Part shown: positions 35,491 to 49,749 of the stretch, one piece after another
Layout of the letters: each line of letters starts with the position of its first letter
How positions within the stretch are numbered: the stretch's first letter is position 1
Origin: Epiperipatus broadwayi
Taxonomy: Eukaryota; Onychophora; Udeonychophora; Euonychophora; Peripatidae
DNA: 64,000 nucleotides
Assembly (NCBI GenBank): GCA_028023455.1
Contig: JAQFVV010006336.1
Location: 3,026,021-3,090,020, forward strand
Reading direction: 5' to 3'
Program-made: the position numbers and the translations under genes
Notes under the pieces: generated by a model
Databases searched by the model: none
The model's input: only the letters and a program-made list of their open reading frames with translations
What the model was told of the DNA's origin: nothing

Positions 35491-38400
35491 AGCATTTTAT
35501 TGGTTTCTCCATTCTTTCTTCTCCACAGACTGATTTTTTGAAAGGAGAGCTGGAAAATGGTATGCCATTAATCACCAAACTTCATTTTCCAGTCAGACAT
35601 AGTGTCTGACAGCAATTACAGTATCCAATTATAAAAGTAAACATCTGACTACTCATAATTTAGGGTTATTTATACAATGTCAATAAACTGAAGTGACCTG
35701 TTTACAACATTCTACAAAATTTCTTAAATCCCAATCAATAATTTAAAATCCATAAAACTTAAACATTTAGTCATTTCTTTGCTAAATAATGAAGGTTGAC
35801 CAGGTCACTCTTTGTTTTTATTTTTTTTATTTTTAAAAATACATTTAAAATTTCAATCCCAAATTTTATTAATTGCTTACAGCTGGTTTTACTAAGTATT
35901 TACAGCTTTTTTGTAAAAACAGATAAATTTTTTTATAAATAAGTTTAGGTTCTGTAAACATTTCCATATATATCTATGAGAGAATATCCCAGTAATTGAA
36001 ATTTATATACAAATGCACTTAAATAAGGAGTTTTAACTGAGAATAATTCAAATTTATATTAATTCAAAACAGTAGTAATGCTTTTTTTTAAATCTATTAT
36101 ATTACGACTTCTTTCACATGTAAATGTAGTTGTTACACATTTATAATAATGTTCATACAACCTAATTTAATTATACCTTTTAAATTTATAATTCAATATA
36201 TGTATATAAAACATGTGCATGTAATTATTAGTTAATGTATGCTATACCTATATAGATGCACATGCTTGCCAATATACCTTATTATACATTATTGATGAAA
36301 TTTTTTTGTTAATATATGAATTTGGGAGCATTTAAACTGGGGAAAAGATATTACTACTGAACATAGTAGGTGAAATGGGATGATGGTAAATAATATCATT
36401 TCAGATCAGTGAACATTGGGAATAAAAAAGACTTTACTTAAATTTTTAACTGCAATCATGAATTAAGTCTTTCCCCTTACTTTTTTTTTTACATGTGAAA
36501 TTTTACATTTTAAGTTTATTTTTGCCTAACTATTTTCTTTCTTTCTCCAATTTATCACCATGCACTTTTCCCATCCAATGCACAAAATTTAATATATTAG
36601 TCACACTAACTATTCTAGACTACTTAAATTATAAAATGCTAAGTCTAAAGTTGCTATCCATAAAATGAAATTACAAATTATGCTTTTAAATTATAAAAGA
36701 AATAAATACATATTTACAATGGTGTGATCCTGCCACATTAACTTATCCCTTCTGGTGGAATTCCTGGGTGAGTTGGCCAACATTCTAACCATCTGGCATA
36801 CTCACTGCTTTTGAAGGGTATTTCCATACTTGGTAGAAAATCACCTCTATATAGATTACAATCAGTTTAAATTTTCACCCAAGTATATTTCAGTGTTAAT
36901 ATATAAGAGTGAAGTGTGTGTATGTGCATCTCCTAGATTACCAGTGGATTAGTGAATGCAAAATAATTTTAATAAACTCGAAACCAGTATGTTTTGCATA
37001 AATTCTATAACATTTATTAAATAAAAAGCTTAAAAAAATTAAAAATTCTTTAAAAAGATAAAACATTATAATTATATGCATCAAGGATGGATTTCTATCA
37101 TATCAATAATTGAATATACTTATAATTCCATACCCTGATCCAATGCTAGAAATACATGACATGGCAAACAATTATTTAGAAAGTGAAAAAAATATATTAT
37201 TACAATGATCATGAATCTAACTAGCTAATTGTTGTGAAATATGTGACAAAAGTATTGATGATTTTAAATTATAAAATAATAGTTTTTATGTATGTTTAAA
37301 GAAGTTTCTGTTTAGAATTAAGTAGAAAAACTATGATTTTGGCAATTGGATTTGCTGTTAATTATTGAAGTTTGTTTAGTTGTATTTTTAGTTTTGGTGA
37401 TTGGTGGAGATTTTTGTCATTGGCTTGAGGATGCAAGATTTTCATGCACTCTGAATGGTGTTCTATCTTGGATATTTGCTCCAACTAATTTTTTGATTTC
37501 ATATTGTTAATTGCAGTGCAGTTAACATAGTTCCAGCATGATTCTAGCCTCTAAGTTTCCAAAGAAATAGAGCAAGGCATATCTTTCATTTCCCAGTCTA
37601 TATGACTCAAAAAATAAATAGGGCATAATTTGCATTTTCCAGCCCCTCAAAGAATGTTGCATTTTCCTTATCATGAGTTGTAGTAGATTATATTGTCTCA
37701 ATTGGGGTAGTTTTTTTTGTGTTCATGGTACATTGTGTACTCAACTCCAATGGTTGGATTTTTTATCTATCTCAAAATTGCAAATCACTATTCATTGTGT
37801 TAGCTGTCAGGTGCCTATTAGTTCTCTAAAAATTTCCTGAGCACATAGTTTGAGGTATGAACTTTCCTTTGATTACACATGTAGATTATGTAAAATATTG
37901 TTAGAAAGATGTTTTATTTCTATTTTTCTTTTTTCTAAGAGAGAGCAATGTAACTGTTTGAGTTATATGTCAAACAGCAACATAGTTGTGTGTGTGCACA
38001 TATATATAAATTTGAAAGGAAAAGTAAAAATAAACAAAGACAAAAATTCTAGTATATATTTTTTACATTTCTGGAATAAAATAATCATAGTAAAATAATT
38101 AAATAATTGTGGATTTAAAATAAAATTTTATTATAAATAAATATTTAAAAATAGTCTGATAAATAAATTAATATTGCATTCTAATTTTGAATTTAAAAAC
38201 AAGCATGATTTATTTTTTATTAATGCTTGTATATTATCGATTTTTGAAAACTTTATAGATTATGCTTTGATAAGATTGCCAAACTTGCTTTAAAAAAATT
38301 AGAAAGAAAATTTTTTTTAATTAATTAATTGGTAAGTTTTTATTTATGTAAAAATATAAAAGTAACATTTGATTAAAATTGTTTTTAATCAAGATAAGGG

Positions 38401-39780
38401 TTAAACAGAAAAAAAATTGTTTTAAATTAAGGTATTTTATTACCTCATATGTCTCTTATAAAAAAGTCTGATAAAATATCAGTTTAGTTGGTTTCAATAT
38501 TTTTGAGAAGTGGTGTGAAGATTAGTTTGCTGTAGTTTTAAGTAGTTAGTCTTAACTGACCAGAAAAATGGTGAGCAGATTTATACAGAGTTATCATGAG
38601 ATATAGCTGAAGTCAATGCAGGTAATCTAGCAGCAGTCTGTTGATTCACTTGGGGAATTTAGATGCACCTAGAAGAAAGATCCACTTCTCTGTCTCTATA
38701 GCCTTAAATTTGGACATGACAGCTGGATGACCTGAAATATATGTGGAACTAAATCAAGATCAACTTATTTGGATTATACCTACTTGATTGTAACAATCTT
38801 AGACTATTCATTCCTGATGGACCAAAATACAAGCTTACCAAGAGAGTCTCAGCTTGATGAAGAAGTAGTTATATGTATTCTGCTGTGTTTATATGCAGAG
38901 CACTGGTAAATGTATATACAAAAGTGAGTTGTTTTTTAAATAATTCATTTGAAAGATGTTTTAAAAATTTTATATTTAATCTAAAGACTTGATTAGTTAT
39001 ATGCAACCTGTCATAGCATTATATATAATAGTAAAATTTTAAATATTTTTTTGCTCTAAAGGGCATTTTAAAACTTAGAGATATATAAAATGATTTTATT
39101 TTTTATTTATTTAAAAAATGAGACTGTTTAAAAGTGAAACAAACATATTGTATTAAAAATCTAGGAGTAAAGATTTAATTCATTGTCTTTATATTTTTAA
39201 TAGAAAAACAGTTGATAAAACTTAAAAAAAAAAAAAGAACTTATAAACTGATATTTTTTAAAAAACATAAAAAAATGTAAAGTATTATGATAGAATTTGA
39301 TTCATATAATCTATATTTTTACACGTAAATATGTATATATGTGTATATTATATATTTTCAATATTAAATTAAGTAGAAGAAATATAATATTGTGACAAAT
39401 TAAAATATAAGTTATAAATGTCAATGTGCACATACATTCATATGTGCACAACATATATGTAAAATCATGAATTAATTACATTTTGTAAAATTAATATTTT
39501 TTTTGACAAAAATAAAATATATGATATAGATGTGAGTCTGTTCCTACAATGAAATATGCACACACATGTACATTAAATGTTATTTAACATTATGAGTGGT
39601 TAACTCAAATTATAAGGTCAATTTGCCCCCTAATAAATTTTTTTCAAGTATTAAATGTTAATATGCATGTAAAACATATTTTAGTATAATTATTTTTTTA
39701 AAAAAATAGAGCACAAAAAGCAGGAAATTTAACATTACCTCTCTTACAATAGACATAAGCCCCACCCTGATATATTTAGC
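35491..39780. other. AT-rich DNA, no feature seen
   Basis: Long featureless stretch. Less AT-rich patches at 36720-36900 and 38500-38900 contain no motif I recognise. The 82-codon plus frame at 37850-38098 looks like chance. Confidence 0.45.
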
Positions 39781-39787
39781 CATTGAC

Positions 39788-39856
39788 TGTTGCCAAGGTT
39801 GTAAAATGCTGAACTTGCCAAGGCTGTAAAATGTTTGATGTTTTACAACCTTGTAG
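39788..39856. repeat. Small hairpin with repeated arm
   Basis: GCCAAGGTTGTAAAATG and GCCAAGGCTGTAAAATG occur in tandem and are followed by the inverse CATTTTACAACCTTG-like block (ATGTTTTACAACCTTG), so either can pair with it. Confidence 0.8.
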
Positions 39857-39929
39857 TTTCCAATGACACAATAACATGTTTATTTGTGAATTTATTATGC
39901 TTTTAGATATTTTTTAAAAAATAATTTGC

Positions 39930-40490
39930 ACTATATTTATTAGATATCAAGAAATAAAAATTATTAATAACTTATTTTGACTTGAAATACTTTTTTTTTT
40001 CAAAAATATAACATGATATTAGCAGCTAACATAAATATGGCCTGAAGCAAATTAGAAAAGTAGCTATGGCAAAAACAATCTACTTTATATTTACGAGAAA
40101 GAAAATATCAAAAAAATATTGTAATTTTGCAATAAATATTCAAAAAAATTAAACTTTTAAAGCATAATTCATTAGATATAAGAGAAAAAAATAATTATTT
40201 GTTTCAATGTTTTAAAAATAATCTGAAATAAAAAATATTTCATTGATTTTATAAACTGAAAATAATCTTTCCAGAAATGTTGATGTGTAACATCTTTGTT
40301 TTGATTGTGATCTTATTTTTTTAATATTTACAGAAACAAAATGTGAACGTTTAAATTTTATTTCAGTATTAAACAAAAATATCTATCAAAGTTAAACAAA
40401 TTTGTTATTTTATGGTAAATAATAATCATTTTATCATATATTTTACATTGATGTGTGAAACAAAGCAAAACATCAGAAAATTATGAAATG
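39930..40490. repeat. Dispersed unclassified repeat, copy 1
   Basis: Collinear and same-strand with 57505-58045: shared blocks include ATTATTAATAACTTATTTTG, ACTTGAAATACTTTTTTTT, ATATTAGCAGCTAACAT, CCTGAAGC, ACAATCTACTT, GCAATAAATATTCAAAAA, AACTGAAAATAATCTTTC, AACAAAATGTGAAC and CATATATTTTACATTGA. About 85-90% similar by eye with indels. No coding frame is shared. Confidence 0.85.
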
Positions 40491-40708
40491 TGAGAGGTAT
40501 TACACTGCATTTTGGAACAGTTAATACTTTTTTATTATTAAATGTCATTTCAAATATGTTCATTTCTAAATAGTGCTGCACTCTGTGTGCATATGTATAT
40601 CAATGAGTGTCAAATAGAACATATATGTAAAATTTTAGTAATTTTTAAATTTTATTAGATCCAATTGAAATGTATGTCTTGTATATTATAAAATGCACGT
40701 CTGTGTGG

Positions 40709-40770
<62 letters not shown>
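40709..40770. repeat. (AT)n microsatellite
   Basis: About 60 bp of AT dinucleotides. Confidence 0.97.
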
Positions 40771-40774
<4 letters not shown>

Positions 40775-42590
40775 AAACTAATAAGAAGCATTATAAATTA
40801 ATGTAATAAATTGAATACTATAAATCACATATATGTAAATCATAATATGATAATTTTTTATTGTATACTAATCAAAATCAGAAGGTTTAATTTATATGTA
40901 TGAGCCATATTCTAATATTTTTATTAATGTTAATAAACATGTATTTCAATTGTTAAAAATTGTATTGCATCATCTTTTGGTAACCATAACAGTACTTTGA
41001 CTTGTGATATTCTGAGCTAGATTCCCTCATAATGGCTGATCATGCCAAATGGTATGTATTGAGTGCTTAAGGGGCATCTATTATGATTGACATATCCTGG
41101 AATGGCACTAATATTATATTCTTTAAAGCCCCTGCATTACATTTTATTTAGTTTAATCTATTAAAAATTAAATGTATAATTGGCTAGATGATAATCAGCA
41201 TGTTTTAATAAGTCAGTATTATTGTTTTGATAATTATATATTCTGATTGATGAGCACTTAGTTTGTGCATCCAAGTTATGTTTAAATAATTGCCAAGTCT
41301 GGCAAAATCTAAATAGTTGGCCTGATCTCCATTTCAACTCCAGTCTCCAGATTGACTGTATATTTATTTTGGTTGTTGATCATTCATGATGATGAATTGT
41401 TATTCTTTTGGTGATTACTTATACTTACTTTTACTTATTGATAATGCTGCTTGATTTATAATTATATTTATAGTAGCTCTAAGGAGTTAGCTTGCTGATC
41501 TCACAGAGATTTTATGATCTCATGCTCTTATAATATCTCTTTAATTAATTCGATATTTCATTTTAAATTGACTGGGGGTAATGATAATTTGCCATTACTC
41601 CAGGTTGACTACCCTAGATACCCCATTCTGCTACAATATATATATATATATATATATAATTATTGCAGTTATATAAAGATATTTTGTTTTATATTATATT
41701 GTGTGATTTATTTAAATAAGTGATTAAATAAAGTTTCATAATCTTTTCATAATTTGCTATACAATATTACATTTATTTATTAAAGTGAGAAGGCAATGGC
41801 TAAATTTAGAAGGAATTATTTGATTTTCTACTAACATTATCTACAATTAAGTTACATATTGTAAGTGTCACATGTATGAATAGTGGAGGGAAGATGCCAC
41901 AAATTTAAAGTTACTTAATGCTTTTTGGCAACTATTTATAGTTTTGTTGAATGTCACTTGGTTTATTTAAAACCTGGGATATGATTTAAATTGAATTAAC
42001 ACCCAAATATCTTTTAATATGTAGCCTATTATTGTGAATTTAGGTGGTATATTCATAAAATAATACAATAACATTATTATCAACTATAAACATAATGTGA
42101 AACTACTACTTTGCAAGGCTTCTTGTTTTCTCCAGATTATTCTTTGTACATCTCTTTTCATTTTATAACTACTATAACTACTATAACTTGCTAGTCATTT
42201 CCAACATTGGTCAGAAATTTGCATTAAACACTACTAGAAAACATCAGAGGAAATATTTGTTATGTAAAAGATATATCCAAGTCCATTATATCTTGTTTCT
42301 ATTAATTTTTCAAGACGTTACTTTGACTCTTAAACCAGTTTTATCAAAGGTATTATTCATAAGACCTAGTTTTAATTAAACTTGACTTTTTAGATTATTC
42401 TGCTGATTTATTATTTCTTTCTATAATTTTCCTTCCATGTCTGATTATGTGTAATCTTTAGAGGTCATGTCAATTATAATTTAATATGTGGATTTATTAT
42501 AATAATAATTACTGTCTTGAATCTAAAGTAACAATAACCATGTTGTGAACACATTGCATACTTTCTTGAATTTAACATATATATTTAGAT
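40771..42590. other. AT-rich DNA, no feature seen
   Basis: A short (AT)n tract at about 41637-41658. Open frames at 41514-41723 and 42188-42379 have no recognised motif. Confidence 0.45.
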
Positions 42591-42716
42591 TAAATTAGAA
42601 GAGATTTGAACCCAGACTTTTAAGCTTCCTTTAGTTATTCACTCCATCTTATTCAACTGATGGACTGAATGAATTAAAGGAGCTTGAAGGTCTCACTTCA
42701 AATTTCTTCTAATTAC
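42591..42716. repeat. Foldback, about 43-bp arms
   Basis: TTAAATTAGAAGAGATTTGAA...AAGCTTCCTTTA pairs with TAAAGGAGCTTGAAGGTC...AAATTTCTTCTAATT. The left arm and loop (GATTTGAACCCAGACTTT, ATTCACTCCATCTTATTCAACTGAT) resemble the start of the 7.19-kb tandem unit, whose minus strand has a B-box-like CTGGRTTCAAATC. Confidence 0.8.
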
Positions 42717-44140
42717 ATCTAGTGTAAAATATAAATACTATACATGTATTTAATTATTATATGTTTAGATTTGTAACTTTGGATACAAGATTTGGAAATG
42801 GTTGTTTTTCCAATACTTCAAAAATGTCCTTAGTTAAAGAATTAATCTCATAATTCATAACTTTAACCTTTTTAATTATTATAATCAAGCATTTCAGGTC
42901 TTCATTTTGATTATATTACTCATATTGTATGACAAAATTTAAATAGATCAGAAATGAAATACTTCCCAGATAGAATTAATTAACAAAATTATTAAGAAAT
43001 AGATATATATGATCATGCTATCAAATAATATCCACTAAATTAAACTACACGCATAAGAAAATTCCCAATGATCTTTATTCAATACTCAAGCCATTATATA
43101 AAATATCAAAATAAATTTCATGGGCATGTATAACAAGGTAATATTAACTGAGTATGGCAAAATATTAATAAATCATTTGTCTAACTACACTATTTATAAA
43201 TTTATTATCTCAAATACCTTACTATGTTTCATGGGAAAGGGAACATTTAAGTGTGTATGGGAAAATTTATAAATACTTCCATGGAAAATTTTTTAAACAA
43301 TTCATATCAATAGACATGGCTTATAGTAAATATATTCAATAACACCTAATAATAAAATAGTTACACTATATTTCAAATTATTCTATAAACGTAAGTACAA
43401 CTATTTACTTAACCTTTTAAATTATTCTGTTAGTGTTCAACTAACATTAATCTCCATAGCAGACATCACTAATAAAATATAAATCATTTCCTCTTTTTTA
43501 GAAATGGATTATAAAAATTACTCTCACTTAATATTTTATTTTTCTTTAACTTTACTACATTTAGTAAGATGAGATTGTAAGCACTTTCATATATTTCAAA
43601 TAATCCAAATAAATATGTTATAACATTTTTCTCTTATATCTAAATAACAATTATTAATTTTCAAAGATATGTGCCTAATCAATGAAATCCTTCTTCACAA
43701 ATGTAGATTTATATTCACACACACACATTATTCATATTCAAATATCAAATAATTGTATTTTAAGAATTAAGAAATATATTTAATTTAATTATAATTTTAA
43801 TTGATTTTCAATGTAAATATTTGTAATGTTTTCAGTTATCACATTATTTATTTTTAATCAGGCAAGCTCTTTTTATATATGTTTTGATTTCTCTAGAAAT
43901 GATTAAATTCTTTCAGATTATTTTAAGTTTTATTAAAATAATACCATAACACATTATTAATATTTATAAAACTAACATACAAAATAAAATTTCTTATTTC
44001 ATACAAAAAATTTCTAGTAACTCTAAGTCATGATTAATATATTGTACTATAAAATATTAACATCTTTGAAGTCATTCTCTCCCATTAGTAAATTTTTTTT
44101 AATATATGAAAATCTGTATTAACACACAAAGAAAGAAACA

Positions 44141-44179
<39 letters not shown>

Positions 44180-46883
44180 CCATCTGAATGGGCACAAGGG
44201 TTTAAGGTACTTGGTATCTGCATTAAATAGTTATATTATATTTAAAAAAAATGAAATAGCCTTAGAATTTTAAAATTTTTGCTGGAGATTGTTTAAAGCT
44301 TGGATATGGATTGCTTACGCAGTTTATTGACCACTTTATAAGTATCCATTATTATTAGTGTGGTTAATGAGGTATTTAGTGTAAGGAAGAAGGCTTGTTT
44401 ATTAATAAAATTAATACATTTTGTCAGAAAGATGCAAAGTTATTTTATGTTGGTGTAATATTTGGTTGAATGGTTTCAAAATCCTTTATTCATTAATACT
44501 TATCCATTTGTCAACAATTAATAGCCATTTCAATTATATTTAGTTAAGATAGTTTAATATTTAGGTTGTAGTACATGTGCATGCATGTATGACTCTGCAT
44601 CATTTTCATTTCATTTTAATCTTTTAATAACAGCAAACAATAGTATATTCACAATAAAAACATTTAAATTACAATAATTATCTTAAATAATTTAACAAAT
44701 ATATATTTCTTTCCAATGATTAATAGATAATTGAATCAATAGATTATTTTATAAATTAAATAAATTAGTAATCATTTTTTTAATAGTTAATTAATATTCA
44801 TTTTTCTTTCAAGTTTGTAAAGCTATTTATTTTATTATTTTTTTTATCTTGATTTTAATTCTAAAAATCAAAGTGATTTTTTTTTAAAAGATTTTTTTAA
44901 ATATGTAATTAGCTGAGCTAGAAGAAAAGTGTGGGAGTAACCTTGTGGAAGGAAATGAACTTTTCTAAAGAGAGTTATTTAACAAAGATCTCCAGTGGAA
45001 AATTTGCTTATTATTATGTAATGTAAATGTAGCCAAAAACAGTGGCTCATTTTTGTGAAAGTAAAACCAGTTGCTGAAGTTAAATTGATTTTAAAAAGAC
45101 TTTGGAGTAAAATTTCGAAAGAATCCCAAGAAATTTATTATGGGACAAGTTAATTTCAGAATGCAGTTCTAAATTTTAAAAAGTACTCAGTTTACTTTAC
45201 TCTCCTTGATTTAAACATATTGAATTAACCTCTTCCTAACTAGTGATTTTTTAAAAAATGTATGTTAATAACATCCAGTCTATGTTACTTCACTTAATTG
45301 TCATTTTAAATAGAAATAAATTGCATGAATATTATTGTTGTATCATTAACCAATGTGTGTATTTTAATATATCTGGGAAACACATGCAGAACTATTTTAC
45401 AGAATATATTTTAATTCTTCACTATTTTCTGTGTTATGTTTTTGTGAGAATTAAACATAAACTTAAAGATATGCATAGTTTGATAAATCATGCCATGTTT
45501 AAATTCATCATGAAGAGATGACAGTATTTGTTTCTCTGGTATTTCTGAAAATAATACATATTTTAAACGAAGGAAATAAAATGTGAGCTACTTCAAATTA
45601 AGTATTTGCTTAAATCGAATGGAAGGACAGAAATGCAGGTAATTTTTGTTCTCTTCGATAAAGATGGAAAATAAAACAAAATATTATTAATTGAAGAATT
45701 ACAAAGGAAATGTGGTATTTTAATGGACAATATTTAAGAATAAACCAGGCGTATAATAAATTATAAAGTGTTAAATGCTATTCAAGAAACTACTAAAATA
45801 ATTATGTATTTAATTTAGAACTACAACAGAATAAGTGAGATAATTCCTGTCCAACAGTAGTTAAGAATTTATTATATTCTCGTCATAATAGAAGACAAAT
45901 TGATTGCTTATGTGTGATACAGTAACTTAAATAACTTTGTTATGAACATTGAAGATTCTGAGTCCTATTTAAGCATGATTATATTTGTTTGGTTACCCTA
46001 CAGCAGTTTATTTTAATTTAAATTCAGTTGGGAATGTGTCCCATATTGTTTCATAAACCTGGAACCGAGCTTTGCAAGTGAACTTTTATTTTTAAGTTAC
46101 AAAACTAATAACCTTTGTTTCTTTATTTTTTTTAATGCTTGTCATAATTAATGTAGATGATAGGTAGATAGGCTTATTTATTATTATGTTCATTTATAAT
46201 TTGTGTTATTTTGATCTTCAAGACTGTCTCTGAAGCGTACCCAAATGAGGAATACGCTGGTAAAAAATTGATTGTGTTCACATGGGTCTTATTGTTCTTT
46301 TACGAAGGTAAAAGAAATAAATTTTTTTAAAAAAATATATTATTAGAGAGGTTTATATTTATTTTGCATACTTTATTATCTCAAAGTGAGAATTTTTTTC
46401 TTTGAATCAATGAACATATAATAGAAATAGTTTGCAAGATATGAAAGAAAGTTCGTTTGTAATAATTATAAATATTAAATTTTAAAAGTAACCTAAAGTT
46501 TATTTTGAATTAAAAGTTATACCTTAATGCAATATTTAATAACCGTGTTGCCTGCATAGTATGTAATTTAGGGTTAATTTTATATATTTTTGTTCGCGGG
46601 TGTGTGTTTGTTTTGCACAATTATGACATTTGTTTGATAAAGTTCAGTTTGTGAATAATTTATGTATAAATTTCAGTTGCTGACGTATTCTACTGAGTGG
46701 AACGGATTAGTATGTTATCTGTATGTATTTATCTGCCAGCGTGTATTTATAATGTTCGATATTTAGAAGAGCTTTGAGAATGAAAAGAAATCTGATTGCA
46801 TTATAATGCTTGTAGGGATAAAAGATTTTGCTTATTTAGTATATGTTTTTCCATGAGTAGAGCCTAGTTTATATTATATGCGT
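42717..46883. other. AT-rich DNA; one (AT)n tract
   Basis: (AT)n at about 44143-44175. The 87-codon plus frame at 45258-45521 has no recognised motif and is not called. Confidence 0.45.
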
Positions 46884-47109
46884 ATGATTAAATGATATTT
46901 CCCAAAGTTAAGTGATGTTTTCTTAGAGCCCTGGTGATGACAAAAAAGGTTCCCCACCAGTAGTGTATTTAGAAGTAGATGAATTATTGTTGAAATATGA
47001 TTAAATGATGTTTAGAAAGTTATGTGACGTTTTTCTTATATTCTTGGTGATGAGGAAACAGTTCCCCACCAACAGTTATATTTAGAATCAGATGAATTAT
47101 TGTAAAAGT
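46884..47109. repeat. Tandem duplication, 113-bp unit
   Basis: Units begin ATGATTAAATGAT at 46884 and 46997. Both contain AAGTTA.GTGA.GTTTT, TGGTGATGA, GGTTCCCCACC/AGTTCCCCACC, TATTTAGAA and AGATGAATTATTGT. Diverged by point changes and small indels. Confidence 0.88.
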
Positions 47110-47404
47110 GTTCGGTAGAGTTTATCTGCTCCTCATGTAGAATCCCCTTATAACGTATAGTATGTATAATCATGAAAATATAGCTGTGTGTTAATTAATA
47201 GGTGGCCAGATAAATTGTTAGATTAATTCTTGATGTACTATTAGTGTCTTATTTCATTGATGAATTACAACATTGTCCGAAAAAAAATAATTGTATGATA
47301 TTTTCTTGATGAATGGTGAGTTTATAGAAAAGATTGTTTTATATTATTGGTGCTGGAACGTGCACACACATACGTAATATAAATAATATCGCGTATATAA
47401 AGTA

Positions 47405-47538
47405 TAGAATTATTGAAATTAAAATGAGAAATAAATGTTTTTTGAAATACATTACATTCATTTAAATATAAAGTAAAGTATTGAGATTAAAACGGGAAAT
47501 AAATATTTTGAAATACAGTGTATTTATTTAAATAAAGG
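47405..47538. repeat. Tandem duplication, about 68-bp unit
   Basis: TTGAAATTAAAATGAGAAATAA (47413) and TTGAGATTAAAACGGGAAAT (47481) are each followed by TTTTGAAATACA and TTTAAATA. Confidence 0.85.
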
Positions 47539-48757
47539 CTATAAATAATCAAATCATCAGAATAAACATGATTTTGTTGCTATGCACGAAAGATATACGT
47601 AATTGAAAGTGATTATTTAGTCAATTAGAGAAAGTTGCTTTGTTGAGAGCCAAATATTATTAATTTGATTTATTTTGTTAATCAATGGTAATATCCTCCC
47701 AAAAGTATTTTTTTGTGTGTGTTAATAATATAACATGTTGTTTATTTGATGTCATGTAGATGAAACGTGTAGGCAAAGCAAAGCATGTGTTCGAAGTCAG
47801 AATATTTAAGTTTTGTCGTTAATTTGCTTTGATAATAGGGATAATCCCAAACTGATGCTTGAAGTTTATTTGATAATTTAAAAAATCTGTAAGTCAAATA
47901 GTCCATTTGTAAATATTATGTTAAACCAAGTTTATTTTATTGTAATAAATGATTTGTTTTAGTTATTTAAAATCTTAAAATTGTGTCTGGTGTTATTATT
48001 GTATACATTTGTATTTTCCATTTCCACATCTCCACATTTCATAAATCTATTATAAAATAGATATATTATTTTAGAGTTATAATATTAAATCTGCTGGTGT
48101 CTGACAATATTGTTTTTCTTAATCCAAACATTATAAAAGAACACTTGCCACTTGATAAATGTATTAGAAAGGTTGCCAAGTCAGTATACTTGTTAGATGA
48201 TGATATGAGATTAAAATACCCTATCTCTGTCATTATCTTATTATTGAAACACAGTAAAATATTTTAGTCAATTTGTTTCATTACATTTATTTAATTCAAC
48301 TGTGTTTGTTAAAATTCCCTGAGATCTTATTGTTTATTTCTTGATTGGCATTAAAGTAGATGTTTAGATTATGATATGCCAAGTCATAGAATTGTTTAAG
48401 AATATAGTTATAGTAAGCTGATATATGCTATACTTGGATGAAGGAAGAAATTAAGTTTAAAGTATATTTTAACAGACTGTACCAAATAAACATTATGATT
48501 CTTTATCATATAATTAATTAACAAAGGAATTTACATTATATTAAATGTTTTGTAATATTTCTTCCTTTATTCATTTATTATCATATATCTTATGAACTGC
48601 CTATAGCCTCCCACTGAGCTGAGCTGAACATAAACTTAAATATAGAGTCTCAGTAATAATTTTGTATTATATATTTTGTTATATTGTTCTATTTATTAAT
48701 GGAACTGGCGCCTGGGCATTTCGTTCATGTAATGTATATGAGTGGTGTTGGGAGTGT

Positions 48758-48760
<3 letters not shown>
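47539..48760. other. AT-rich DNA, no feature seen
   Basis: No gene or clear repeat recognised. Confidence 0.45.

Positions 48761-48848
<88 letters not shown>
48761..48848. repeat. (AT)n microsatellite, about 88 bp
   Basis: Pure TA dinucleotides followed by a few CACA; Ile-Tyr frames over it are artefacts. Confidence 0.97.
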
Positions 48849-48854
<6 letters not shown>

Positions 48855-49234
48855 AAAGCAATAATACAGGTGTCAATCATCCATTACATTTTTAAACACC
48901 AATACAGAGTTTACCTCTAACAGTTCAGATGGCTGATTAGGTTGCGGTTTATTTCAGAAATCAAAGAAGGCAATTGCCCAATATTATAAAGGACAACTAC
49001 CCTATCTCACCATTTGACAGATTGTTATACGAGAGCCTCTCCAAATAGTTTTCATGGTTTTCCTAGGCAAGAGTCTCAGGCATTGGTTGTAATACATTTC
49101 CCAGCACTATCAAGATTTTTCACCAGTTGAAGTTCTTGTTATCAAAGATCAAATTGCATTGTATTGTCCAAATGTTTTTCAGGGTATGTACTGTTAACAT
49201 TGTATTGTAGGCATTAAATTTAGCAACATATTGC

Positions 49235-49480
49235 CTAAATACGTTTCTTAGATTTATAAATGGCTTGTGAAACACTCAATCTTATTTGCCTAAATGCTAA
49301 GCATTCCTTAAATAAATGCTGTAATGTTTCTTTACTAACCTTGCATAAGAAACAGATTGGATCCAAATTCATGTGTAGTTTTTTTTTTTTTTTTTGATGT
49401 TGTAAAATGTGTTTTAACCATCTTAAAAAATATAATATAAAAGTTTGTTGTAAAGTACAAATAAATTTCATAAGATTCAA
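49235..49480 (-). pseudogene. LINE C-terminal zinc-binding fragment
   Basis: The 81-codon minus frame contains DPICFLCKVSKETLQHLFKE followed by C, which fits the zf-RVT pattern C-x2-C-x9-H-x4-C found at the C-terminus of L1/Tx1-type and related reverse transcriptases; the preceding FLRWLKHIL resembles the usual W-rich lead-in. A run of Lys codons comes from an oligo-A/T tract. Homology probably extends somewhat beyond the frame on either side, toward 48950. It is a 5'-truncated remnant of a LINE similar to, but not the same as, the one at 29330-30965. Confidence 0.65.
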
Positions 49481-49489
49481 ATATTTACT

Positions 49490-49512
49490 TATATATATAT
49501 ATTATACCGGTT
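49490..49512. repeat. Short (AT)n tract with TATACCGGTT junction
   Basis: An (AT)n run followed by TATTATACCGGTTAACG, similar to the edges at 11815-11830 and 61537-61563. Confidence 0.75.
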
Positions 49513-49602
49513 AACGTTTACTCCATTACTATGAGCATGCACATAAACTGAACATGAGGGAAAATATGGCGACATGCAGGAGTAAGAAGAAATTCAAAAA
49601 TT

Positions 49603-49749
49603 TACCACAACAGTGCTGTGGACACAGAAGATATTTATGAAAAGGTTGACTCTTACATACCTTTGGGGGATGACTCTAAATCAACCCCTCGCACCACTCC
49701 TAGAAGCAAATTTAACTCTCCTCCTGAAAGGATATGCAAGTTCAAATGA
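49603..49749 (+). pseudogene. Possible decayed coding remnant
   Basis: The 49-codon frame YHNSAVDTEDIYEKVDSYIP...DDSKSTPRTTPRSK ends at TGA 49747-49749. Its codon use and acidic/Ser-Pro composition look more protein-like than the AT-rich background, and its STPRTTPRSK end resembles the TPLKTPRKMK in the minus-strand frame at 50340-50470. I do not recognise the protein. It could be a fragment of a transposase-derived or host gene, or chance. Confidence 0.3.
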
